Positions 1 to 5,624 of a stretch of DNA of 6,270 nt are shown here, one piece after another. The DNA is from JBAYJY01 sp041664945 (lineage in GTDB: Bacteria; UBP15; UBA6099): NCBI GenBank assembly GCA_041664945.1, contig JBAYJY010000232.1:1-6270 (forward strand), given 5' to 3'. The position numbers and the translations under genes were made by a program. The stretch's first letter is position 1. Every line of letters begins with the position of its first letter. Below the pieces are notes generated by a model. That model ran no database searches, had not been told where the DNA came from, and saw only the letters and a program-made list of their open reading frames with translations.

Positions 1-903
1 AACCGGCGCTGGGACCGCGCGACTTTCAGGCATCTTTACAAAGACTTGAAAAAGGGACCGCTGCCGGACATTCTGGTTTTTTACATCTCGGGGCACGACA
101 GCAACAGCCACGAAAATGGGCCGGACAATCAGCGCGAGTACTTCCGCTCGGTGGTTGATCCTCTGTTCGGGGGCTTTATAAAGGAATTCGAAAAATTCAG
201 GCCGATCGAGGAGTTCCATTTCATTATCACATCCGACCACTGTCAGGCGAAGACTATCAGAGACAAAAAATACGTTATTAACAACGATATTCAGGCAGGG
301 ATACTGGCGCTCGTTGGCGGCGGCGGTTTCAAACTTTTCGACAGGAAACAGGTTAGGGAGGGCGACACCGCGGTGATATGCACCGAGGCCGGAACGGCGC
401 AGGTCCATCTGATGAACCGAGCGACCGGCAAATGGGCAGATCAGCCGAGATTCGAGGAAGACCTGATTCCAGCCGCGGAAACGTTCGAAAAATACAAAAC
501 CGGAGATTTGCCATTCGTCGATCTAATACTGCTGCGGCGCGAATTCGGAGCCGACTACGAGGTCTATGAACATGGGAGCCTTATCGGCATTGATAAGTTT
601 TTCGCCGGAAAAGAAGCCGCCTACCCGGACGCGGTGAACAGGATTCATGGAGTGAACTGCAGCCGCAGCGGCGACCTGACAGTTCTGCTGGATTATTCCA
701 AGGGCTATTATTACGGAGACAAGGTGAAGGCAGGCGAGCATGGAAACCTGTGCGCGGCCGACTCGCTGATTCCGTTTGTGATTTCCGGACCGGGCATTCC
801 TGATAAGTCGATTCCATACGCGCGACTTGTGGATGCCGTGCCGACTATCGGAAAAATAATGGGGTTCGAGACGCCGGGAGTCGCGGGGCGGTCGCTATTA
901 TGA
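1..903 (+). CDS. Alkaline-phosphatase-superfamily phosphodiesterase (type I phosphodiesterase/nucleotide pyrophosphatase-like), 5' truncated by window edge
   Basis: The reading frame is open from base 1 to a TGA at 901-903, so the start and the first metal ligand/nucleophile region lie upstream; the 300 visible residues are the C-terminal part. Counting from base 1, three blocks match the two-metal phosphodiesterase core. D33-x3-H37 is followed by G40-P41, as in the D-S-S-G-H..GP block of nucleotide pyrophosphatases. T-S-D79-H80 corresponds to the SDHG block, and E-H247-G to the last metal-binding histidine. After H247 comes a typical 'plIi-GPGI' strand (V-I-S-G-P-G-I), and the end has the superfamily's usual D-x-x-P-T-I...G-x-S-L-L finish. 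The family hydrolyses phosphate mono- or diesters with two divalent metals; the substrate cannot be read from this part. Cys81 stands where the family usually has Gly. An internal TTG at 46 is not a credible start because the upstream codons read as coding sequence. Confidence 0.85.
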   Translation, partial: NRRWDRATFRHLYKDLKKGPLPDILVFYISGHDSNSHENGPDNQREYFRSVVDPLFGGFIKEFEKFRPIEEFHFIITSDHCQAKTIRDKKYVINNDIQAGILALVGGGGFKLFDRKQVREGDTAVICTEAGTAQVHLMNRATGKWADQPRFEEDLIPAAETFEKYKTGDLPFVDLILLRREFGADYEVYEHGSLIGIDKFFAGKEAAYPDAVNRIHGVNCSRSGDLTVLLDYSKGYYYGDKVKAGEHGNLCAADSLIPFVISGPGIPDKSIPYARLVDAVPTIGKIMGFETPGVAGRSLL

Positions 904-1018
904 GTTATGCCATTATACTGAATAAATGGAGATGATGAAAAAGCGCGTGAATCGAAAAAGTTCAACGCATAACAATGGCAGGCGCGCAACTATCCGGCCA
1001 GATTCCAGACGATTCAAA

Positions 1019-2137
1019 ATGAAACGAATAACTAATATCATTGTGTTTGCTGCTGCTATACTTGCAGCGCTTATTGCCGCGAAAGCAATTTCTCAGGATG
1101 AGTTGGGTCTTGGCGGGCCGACGCTGATGCCGAGAGCTGTTCTATTCAGATCGGTCGACTGGATTAAGAATCAGGCGCTGCCGACGGTCGTTTGGGCGAA
1201 GATAATTCCGGGGTCGCAGCGGCTGCTCGATTCAGGAATAACCAGCCGGATGATTAACGGCAAAACGACTGTTACGAAGGAAGTGAAGACGTATCTGAGC
1301 GCCAACGGAGGAAAAAGCTGGAAAACGTATGATTTGGCTCAGGTAGAGCAGGATCATTGGGCGGCGAAAATGACGGCGAACTCCGGCGTTGGGACGCTCG
1401 CGTCGTTTTACGCGAGAAACGTCCTCGGCGGCTCAATGGTTGATTTAGCGTGCATGATGTCTTCGACGCCCGCGCCGACGTCCGGTTTTTTTGATATGAA
1501 AGACAGGCAACCCAAAGGTTGTTTTTTTGCCTCCGGTTCGGAGGAACCGCCGATCGACGATTCTTCTTCACGCATCGGCGAAGATCTCGATATTTTCGAT
1601 TTTCGCATCGGTTACGATTCTAAATATATCTATTTCGGAATGATGATTGATGGCGAGTATTCAAAAGGCAGCCTCACTCCGACCGTTTTGAATCAATACT
1701 CAGTCATGATGTTCAATCCTGAAGCCGCCGGGCCTGTTCCCGATGGCGTCCTTCCTCTTTCCGGCGTTATGGTCCGGTATATTCCCATGGGGAAAGAAGC
1801 TCCTTCCATGGCACAAAGCTGTGGAGCTGTCATTTATAGAAACAAAACGACCGTTCTCGACACTACGCCAGTCACATGCAAAGTTAACGGACAGTATTTA
1901 ATGTTCAAAGTAAGACGGGATTTGTGGGGAACAAAACCGCCGCGCGAACTTTTTGTTTTCGCTTACACCGGAACATTGCGGGAACGCAATCTGAGCGAAT
2001 TAAGTTTTGTTGATTCTACAAGCTTCACGCGAGTTCGATTTGCAGGCAGTGTTCTCAAGTTGTCTGCCTCAGTTGAAGTATTGCCGCGCAATAACGACAA
2101 ATCAGACAATAAACCTGGAGTAAATTATTATCATTGA
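1019..2137 (+). CDS. Exported protein with Ig-like N-terminal half and CBM9-like C-terminal beta-sandwich, function unknown
   Basis: This 372-residue protein is not one I recognise as a named family. Residues 1-23 form a signal peptide: M-K-R, a hydrophobic core rich in Ile/Ala/Leu, and an A-K-A cleavage site after residue 23. The mature N-terminal half (about 35-155) has the pattern of an extracellular Ig-like sandwich: 'YLSANGGKSWKTYDL', then 'W-A-A-K-M' and 'F-Y-A-R-N...G'. From about residue 177 (P-P-I-D-D...E-D-L-D-I-F-D-F...Y-I-Y-F-G) to about 355 it resembles the DOMON/CBM9-like fold used for binding carbohydrate or other ligands. No catalytic motif is visible. Four Cys in the mature part would allow disulfides. 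An in-frame ATG at 926 would add 31 residues rich in Arg, Lys, Ser and Asn. I prefer 1019 because it places the signal peptide at the N-terminus, but neither start has a good Shine-Dalgarno. The gene follows the phosphodiesterase by 22-115 bases, depending on the start. Confidence 0.8.
   Translation: MKRITNIIVFAAAILAALIAAKAISQDELGLGGPTLMPRAVLFRSVDWIKNQALPTVVWAKIIPGSQRLLDSGITSRMINGKTTVTKEVKTYLSANGGKSWKTYDLAQVEQDHWAAKMTANSGVGTLASFYARNVLGGSMVDLACMMSSTPAPTSGFFDMKDRQPKGCFFASGSEEPPIDDSSSRIGEDLDIFDFRIGYDSKYIYFGMMIDGEYSKGSLTPTVLNQYSVMMFNPEAAGPVPDGVLPLSGVMVRYIPMGKEAPSMAQSCGAVIYRNKTTVLDTTPVTCKVNGQYLMFKVRRDLWGTKPPRELFVFAYTGTLRERNLSELSFVDSTSFTRVRFAGSVLKLSASVEVLPRNNDKSDNKPGVNYYH
1508..1549 (+). other. Intragenic hairpin plus T7 tract, followed by a second hairpin
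   Basis: Inside the exported-protein gene, CAACC (1508-1512) pairs with GGTTG (1517-1521) across a 4-base loop and is followed directly by seven T residues (1522-1528). This is the layout of a weak intrinsic terminator. Just downstream CGGTTC (1534-1539) pairs perfectly with GAACCG (1544-1549), leaving GGAG in the loop. Another T7 tract lies at 1486-1492. The reading frame continues normally through all of this, and the first stem is only 5 bp, so a function is doubtful. Confidence 0.2.
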
Positions 2138-2149
2138 AGTAAATTTCAT

Positions 2150-2186
2150 TTGCTTATATTGTATATTACGAAATATATGTTAAATT
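2150..2186 (+). promoter_or_regulatory. Candidate sigma-70-type promoter upstream of the receiver gene
   Basis: The 86-base gap between the exported-protein gene and the receiver gene (2138-2223) is markedly AT-rich and is the only likely promoter region before the four-gene cluster. One candidate is TTGCTT (2150-2155), an 18-base spacer, then TATATG (2174-2179). An overlapping alternative is TTGTAT (2159-2164), a 16-base spacer, then TAAATT (2181-2186). Neither is a close consensus match, and AT-rich DNA yields such boxes by chance. No GG-N10-GC sigma-54 element was seen in this gap. Confidence 0.35.
2162..2177. promoter_or_regulatory. AT-only inverted repeat TATATT-N4-AATATA
   Basis: TATATT (2162-2167) and AATATA (2172-2177) are perfect inverted repeats separated by ACGA. 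The dyad sits between or over the candidate -35 and -10 boxes, where an operator could act. Its centre lies 44 bases (about four helical turns) from the centre of the second dyad at 2206-2221, but the half-site sequences differ. It has no GC stem and no T tract after it, so it is not a terminator. Such AT-only dyads arise easily by chance. Confidence 0.15.
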
Positions 2187-2205
2187 TGTTATGGCTGAAA
2201 TACAA

Positions 2206-2221
2206 GTGTAAGACATTACAC
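2206..2221. promoter_or_regulatory. Perfect dyad GTGTAA-N4-TTACAC immediately upstream of the receiver gene start (candidate operator)
   Basis: GTGTAA (2206-2211) and TTACAC (2216-2221) are exact reverse complements with a GACA spacer, and the dyad ends two bases before the ATG at 2224. It would lie downstream of the candidate promoter, inside a short leader. It could therefore be a repressor operator or, as RNA, a small hairpin covering the ribosome-binding region, which has no clear Shine-Dalgarno. Six-base arms with a 4-base gap are expected by chance somewhere in a window this long. The position, not the repeat alone, is what suggests function. Confidence 0.3.
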
Positions 2222-2223
2222 GC

Positions 2224-2628
2224 ATGATAAATGTGAAGTTTGGAAACATACGCAGCAAAAGAAAGAGTATTCTCCTCATTGATTCTGACGAGATTATCCA
2301 TTCCATGCTAAAAACAAGGCTGACGCATGCCGGTTATAAAGTGGATTGCGCGCGCAGCGGAGATGAAGCCCGCGCATCTCTGAAGAAAATTGTTCCTGAC
2401 TTGATATTGATGGACAACAACACGCCTGGCGCTGACGGGTTTTCGCTATTGAAAGCGGTCAAGGAATCGAAAGCGTTAAAAAAAGTTCCGGTATTTCTGC
2501 TCGCGAACGGGAGCGAGATAGAAACAATCGAGAGAGCCCTGAATCTTGGCGCAATAAACTATATTGTGAAACCCGTCGATCCAAGCGTGTTGATGGACAA
2601 GATAAATAAAAAGTTCTTAAAAAAATAA
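2224..2628 (+). CDS. Single-domain response regulator (CheY-like receiver) with altered conserved residues
   Basis: This 134-residue protein is one receiver domain (about residues 15-133) with no output domain. The order is typical: S-I-L-L-I-D20-S21-D22-E at strand 1, phosphoacceptor D64 in L-I-L-M-D, the turn P-G-A-D-G (68-72), V-P-V-F-L-L at strand 4, and K116-P117 at strand 5 after the switch-position aromatic Y113. Two usual features are missing. The second acidic residue of the Mg-binding pair is Ser21, and the switch Thr/Ser at the end of strand 4 is Ala94. D64 and K116 remain, so phosphorylation may still be possible, but phosphate-driven switching is doubtful. The ATG at 2224 has no strong ribosome-binding site; a 14-residue basic tail precedes the domain. 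It is the first gene of a co-directional set with a kinase, a sigma-54 activator and a secretion ATPase, 71 bases before the kinase start. It could be a phosphate sink, a competitor for the kinase, or a protein-interaction output. Confidence 0.85.
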   Translation: MINVKFGNIRSKRKSILLIDSDEIIHSMLKTRLTHAGYKVDCARSGDEARASLKKIVPDLILMDNNTPGADGFSLLKAVKESKALKKVPVFLLANGSEIETIERALNLGAINYIVKPVDPSVLMDKINKKFLKK

Positions 2629-2706
2629 ATGCCGTCCGCTGAAAGCATGCATTCGAGCGAAGGCTCTCATCGGCAAGGCGGCAATAGAGAGCGGCAAGTT
2701 TGCTAA
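2629..2706 (+). other. Very short ORF (25 codons) bridging receiver and kinase genes, probably not a gene
   Basis: An ATG directly follows the receiver's TAA stop (TAA-ATG, same frame) and opens 25 codons that end at 2704-2706, seven bases past the start of the kinase TTG. The composition (Ser, Arg, Gly, Gln, Glu) looks like noncoding sequence read as protein. It could at most keep ribosomes moving toward the kinase start. The same 71-base gap contains three CGGCAA copies (2671, 2679, 2692) and no terminator, which supports co-transcription of the genes on either side. Confidence 0.1.
2686..2691 (+). promoter_or_regulatory. Weak Shine-Dalgarno-like AGAGAG before the kinase TTG start
   Basis: The AGAGAG purine stretch lies 8 bases before TTG 2700. 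It decides the start only weakly. A TAG at 2685-2687 in the kinase frame limits upstream options, leaving TTG 2700 or an ATG at 2733 that would remove the basic residues before the first membrane segment. Confidence 0.35.
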
Positions 2707-4187
2707 TACGCACTAAAATAAGGCTTCGCCTTATGATCGCGATCCCGGCTATGACGACATTGCTTGTGCTCGGACTCGGCCTGATCATTATCGATTTAGA
2801 CAACCGCTCCCTGCTGGATAATAAAGAACTGCCAGTGACGATGGTAGATTACGTTCAGCGTATACAAAACACGATCAACGGCACAACGATAGTGATAGTG
2901 TGCTTCGGAGTTTTGGCGTTGCTTGCAGGACTCGTGCTCGCAGTAGGAATTACCGCGCCGATAAGGAAGTTAACATACGACACTGCATCAATCGCCAGCG
3001 GAGATCTGACGCGTACAATACACGTTAGCGGCGAAGGCGAGATCGCAATGCTGGGCTATGCTTTCAACAACATGGTCACGTCCATTAATAAATATCTTTT
3101 ACAGAGCATGTCCGGAGGCGTGGTGACCATCAATGAAAAAGGCGCCATTACGGCGATGAGCGCGGATTCGGAAGTCATTCTCGGCGTAAATGCCGGCGAA
3201 TACGTCGGCAAGCACATAAAGGAAATGATTCCAGACACAAAGGAAAACCGGGCTTTTCACGACATCATACAAGGCGCTCTTCAAAACAGGCAAACGTTCG
3301 TCGGCAAGGAAATGACGGTGACCACCGATAGCAGGAACGCCATTCCAATATCGATATCGACCTCGTTTCTTCAGAATAAAGACGATACGCTTATAGGGCT
3401 GATAATTTCATTTGAAGATGTGAAGCATCTGCGTAAAGTGCAGGAACAGATGCTGAAACTGGACAGGCTGACGACTCTTGGCGGGCTTGCCGCGGGAATA
3501 GCCCATCAGGTCAGGAATCCGCTTTGTTCGATACGCGGGCTGGCGCAGCTACTCAAGGAAAACGCCGGCGAAAGCCCGATGCTGAACGACTATTCAGATG
3601 TAATTTTGAGCGATGTCGACCGTATCGAACGGGTGATAGACCGGCTTCTCAAGTTCATTCAGCCGAGTTCTACAGGTTGGACATACGAATCGATCAACGA
3701 AATCATTGACGACACACTCGTGCTTGCGAAGCACGAGATCCGTAAAAAAGACATTGAATTGGTATGCGATTTGTCGACCGACCTTCCGAGGATTCTTTGC
3801 CAGAGGGAGAATCTGATTCAGGCGCTGATGAACATAATGGTCAACGCGTTTCAGGCTATCGAACATTTTGGTCGCGTTACGATATGGACGCTGCAGGACG
3901 ATGACGACGACAAGAGCGATAACGGGTCGATATGCGTGCGTATTTCGAATACCGGGCCGCCGATCCTGCCGGAAGACATCGCGAGGATATTCGACCCGAA
4001 TTTTACCACAAAGGAAGACGGCGGCGGTTTTGGGCTTGCCATTACGCATCAGACTGTTGAGTTTCATGGCGGCAGGATAAGGGTTGAAAGCCCTCCCGGA
4101 GGGGAAACGGTTTTCACGATATGGCTGCCTATCCGTAAACAGGACGCAAAGGAGACGAAGCGGCTTGAACACGACGTATCAACATAA
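2700..4187 (+). CDS. Membrane sensor histidine kinase (2 TM, HAMP, PAS, HisKA, HATPase_c)
   Basis: This 495-residue protein starts at TTG 2700, which keeps a basic R-T-K-I-R-L-R stretch before TM1. Order: TM1 about 11-31, a short 30-residue periplasmic loop (32-61), TM2 about 62-84, HAMP about 85-134 (A-P-I-R-K-L...S-G-D-L), PAS about 134-245, HisKA with H269 in A-H-Q-V-R-N-P-L, then HATPase. ATPase boxes: N box N378-x3-N382, G1 N417-T-G-P-P-I, F box F431-D-P-N-F-T-T-K, G2 G441-G-G-F-G-L. The overall look is that of the ZraS/NtrB-like kinases that pair with sigma-54 activators. Oddities are Gln instead of Glu after the phospho-His (as I recall from FleS/FlrB-type kinases), Asn instead of Asp in G1, and five Asp in a row (400-404). 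The tiny external loop argues for sensing in the membrane or through PAS rather than by a large extracellular domain. The partner is almost surely the regulator whose gene overlaps its 3' end by 23 bases. Confidence 0.93.
   Translation: MLIRTKIRLRLMIAIPAMTTLLVLGLGLIIIDLDNRSLLDNKELPVTMVDYVQRIQNTINGTTIVIVCFGVLALLAGLVLAVGITAPIRKLTYDTASIASGDLTRTIHVSGEGEIAMLGYAFNNMVTSINKYLLQSMSGGVVTINEKGAITAMSADSEVILGVNAGEYVGKHIKEMIPDTKENRAFHDIIQGALQNRQTFVGKEMTVTTDSRNAIPISISTSFLQNKDDTLIGLIISFEDVKHLRKVQEQMLKLDRLTTLGGLAAGIAHQVRNPLCSIRGLAQLLKENAGESPMLNDYSDVILSDVDRIERVIDRLLKFIQPSSTGWTYESINEIIDDTLVLAKHEIRKKDIELVCDLSTDLPRILCQRENLIQALMNIMVNAFQAIEHFGRVTIWTLQDDDDDKSDNGSICVRISNTGPPILPEDIARIFDPNFTTKEDGGGFGLAITHQTVEFHGGRIRVESPPGGETVFTIWLPIRKQDAKETKRLEHDVST
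4148..4154 (+). promoter_or_regulatory. Shine-Dalgarno AAAGGAG deciding the TTG start of the sigma-54 regulator
   Basis: AAAGGAG lies inside the kinase's coding sequence, 10 bases before TTG 4165. It supports that start over an upstream in-frame TTG at 4084, which would add 27 residues that precede the receiver fold and are read out of frame from the conserved kinase ATPase domain. Confidence 0.7.
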
Positions 4188-5601
4188 AATTCTAATAGTT
4201 GACGACGAAAAGAACATGCGCTTTCTTCTACGCGAGGCTCTCGTTAAGGAAGGCCACGAAGTTGTCACGGCAGAAAACGGCGCTGAGGCGGTGGCGCTTC
4301 TTGGAGAGAATAGTTTCGATTGCGTGCTGCTCGACATTCGCATGCCTAAGATGGACGGTCTTGAAGCGCTCGAGGCCCTTTTGGCGATCGACCCTGAAAT
4401 TCCCGTGATACTCATGACTGCTTATGGAACCAAAGAGGTCGCGATGGAGGCGATCCGCAAGGGCGCCTACGATTTTTTCACTAAGCCATTCGACATAAAT
4501 GAGATGCGCATTGTCGTGAAGCGAGCGCTCGAGAAGCAGAAACTCGAGGAAGAAATCAAAAAGCTGCGCAGCAAACTTGAGGAACGATACGATTTCGAGG
4601 GCATCATAGGGCGAAGCAGGGAAATGACCGAGGTTTATGAACTCGTCTCGAAAGTATATAAAAGCGACATCACGGTGATAATTTACGGCGAGAGCGGCAC
4701 CGGCAAGGAGCTGATCGCCAACGTCATTCACTATAAAAGCCCGCGCAAGGATTTTCCTATGGTGAAGATAAACTGCGCGGCGATTCCAGAAACATTGCTT
4801 GAAAGCGAATTGTTCGGATACGAGAAAGGCGCTTTCACCGGCGCGACGCAGAGAAAGATCGGAAAGATCGAACAGGCGAACCGCGGCACGTTGTTTCTGG
4901 ATGAGATAGGCGACATGAGCCTCATGACGCAGGCTAAGATGCTTCGCGTGCTCGAAGAGCACGAAATCGAGAGGCTTGGCGGGAATGAAGTTATCCCCGT
5001 GGATATCCGGATTGTGGCCGCGACTAATCAGGATCTCCCGCGCGCGGTGCATGAAAAACGTTTTCGAGAGGATCTGTATTTCAGACTGAACGTGGTGCCG
5101 ATCTTCATGCCGCCGCTGCGCGTTAGGAAGGGTGACATCTCTCTACTTGTGGACCATTTTGTCGAAGAAAACAATCGGAAACTGAATAAGAATGTCCGCG
5201 GCGTATCGAGGTCGGTAATGCGCAGATTTTTAAATTATGACTGGCCGGGGAACGTGAGAGAGCTTGAAAACGCGGTCCAGCGCGCCGTGCTGCTTGCGCC
5301 GGACGACATTATTAACGACGAATGTCTGCCGTCTCAGATTGTCGAATCGACGCGCAAATCAACGACCGGACAAATGGAGCCTTTCGAAGGTTCTTTGCAG
5401 GAAATTGTGGACAATATCGCAGAAAGCGCAGAGCGCCAGATCATCATTGACGCGCTTGAGTTGACGAGTTGGAGCAGGACCAAAACTGCTGAACTATTGA
5501 AAATATGCCGTAAAAGCCTGCATAATAAAATGAAAAAATATGAATTGTTTGAAGTTCGGAAGCCCGGCGACGAAGAATCGGATTATGACGAAATGCCCTG
5601 A
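4165..5601 (+). CDS. NtrC-family sigma-54-dependent response regulator (REC, AAA+, Fis-type HTH)
   Basis: This 478-residue protein has the standard three-domain layout. Receiver about 7-120: acidic pair D13-D14, phosphoacceptor D57, switch T85, K107, all present. AAA+ domain about 143-385: Walker A G-E-S-G-T-G-K181-E, the sigma-54 contact loop G-A-F-T-G-A (222-227), Walker B L-F-L-D246-E247, and the R-E-D-L-Y-F-R-L-N segment (301-309) with arginines expected at the subunit interface. The Fis-type helix-turn-helix is about 423-460 (T-K-T-A-E-L-L...R-K-S-L-H-N-K-M), followed by an acidic tail. When phosphorylated such proteins oligomerise at upstream sites and use ATP to open sigma-54 promoters. 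The start is TTG 4165, with a good ribosome-binding site and a 23-base overlap with the kinase gene, implying translational coupling and a cognate pair. It resembles ZraR/AtoC/PilR-type regulators; the sequence alone does not show which regulon it serves. Confidence 0.95.
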   Translation: MNTTYQHKILIVDDEKNMRFLLREALVKEGHEVVTAENGAEAVALLGENSFDCVLLDIRMPKMDGLEALEALLAIDPEIPVILMTAYGTKEVAMEAIRKGAYDFFTKPFDINEMRIVVKRALEKQKLEEEIKKLRSKLEERYDFEGIIGRSREMTEVYELVSKVYKSDITVIIYGESGTGKELIANVIHYKSPRKDFPMVKINCAAIPETLLESELFGYEKGAFTGATQRKIGKIEQANRGTLFLDEIGDMSLMTQAKMLRVLEEHEIERLGGNEVIPVDIRIVAATNQDLPRAVHEKRFREDLYFRLNVVPIFMPPLRVRKGDISLLVDHFVEENNRKLNKNVRGVSRSVMRRFLNYDWPGNVRELENAVQRAVLLAPDDIINDECLPSQIVESTRKSTTGQMEPFEGSLQEIVDNIAESAERQIIIDALELTSWSRTKTAELLKICRKSLHNKMKKYELFEVRKPGDEESDYDEMP

Positions 5602-5610
5602 ACGGGACGC

Positions 5611-5616
5611 GAGGAG
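5611..5616 (+). promoter_or_regulatory. Shine-Dalgarno GAGGAG of the GspE/PilB-family gene
   Basis: GAGGAG lies 8 bases before ATG 5625, within the 23-base gap after the regulator's stop. It fixes the start of the ATPase gene. The gap has no room for a separate promoter or terminator, so the ATPase is expected to be transcribed with the regulator. Confidence 0.75.
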
Positions 5617-5624
5617 TCGGAATA

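Noticed and set aside
914..919. TATACT as a -10 element for a promoter before the exported-protein gene
   Set aside because: The bases 16-18 upstream (around 890-897) do not resemble a -35 box, and there is no TG extension. The element alone is weak evidence.
926..1018. In-frame upstream start (ATG 926) for the exported protein
   Set aside because: It would put 31 residues of Arg/Lys/Ser/Asn-rich sequence before an otherwise perfect signal peptide. No ribosome-binding site supports it: GGAG at 928-931 is too close to the ATG codons at 932 and 935. It is not fully excluded.
1809..1824. TGGCAC as the -24 half of a sigma-54 promoter
   Set aside because: The bases at the -12 position read TG rather than GC, and the site is inside a coding sequence.
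2478..2625. Two A7 tracts in the receiver gene (2478-2484 and 2619-2625) as programmed frameshift sites
   Set aside because: Both fall in Lys-rich codons. Shifting frame at the last one gives only a few extra residues, and the receiver is complete in one frame.
2671..2697. Three CGGCAA copies in 27 bases
   Set aside because: Six-base copies at unequal spacing (8 and 13 bases) are too short and irregular to call a repeat array or iteron.
4084..4164. N-terminal extension of the sigma-54 regulator
   Set aside because: The 27 extra residues lie before the receiver fold, overlap the conserved kinase ATPase domain out of frame, and are unnecessary given the good Shine-Dalgarno before TTG 4165.
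3594..4172. A 192-codon open frame on the minus strand
   Set aside because: It is opposite the kinase HisKA/HATPase region with all ATPase boxes intact on the plus strand. It is a shadow frame.
4228..5052. A 274-codon open frame on the minus strand
   Set aside because: It lies wholly within the sigma-54 regulator, whose receiver and AAA+ motifs are unmistakable on the plus strand. The antisense protein shows no domain pattern, and long antisense frames are common opposite such coding sequence.
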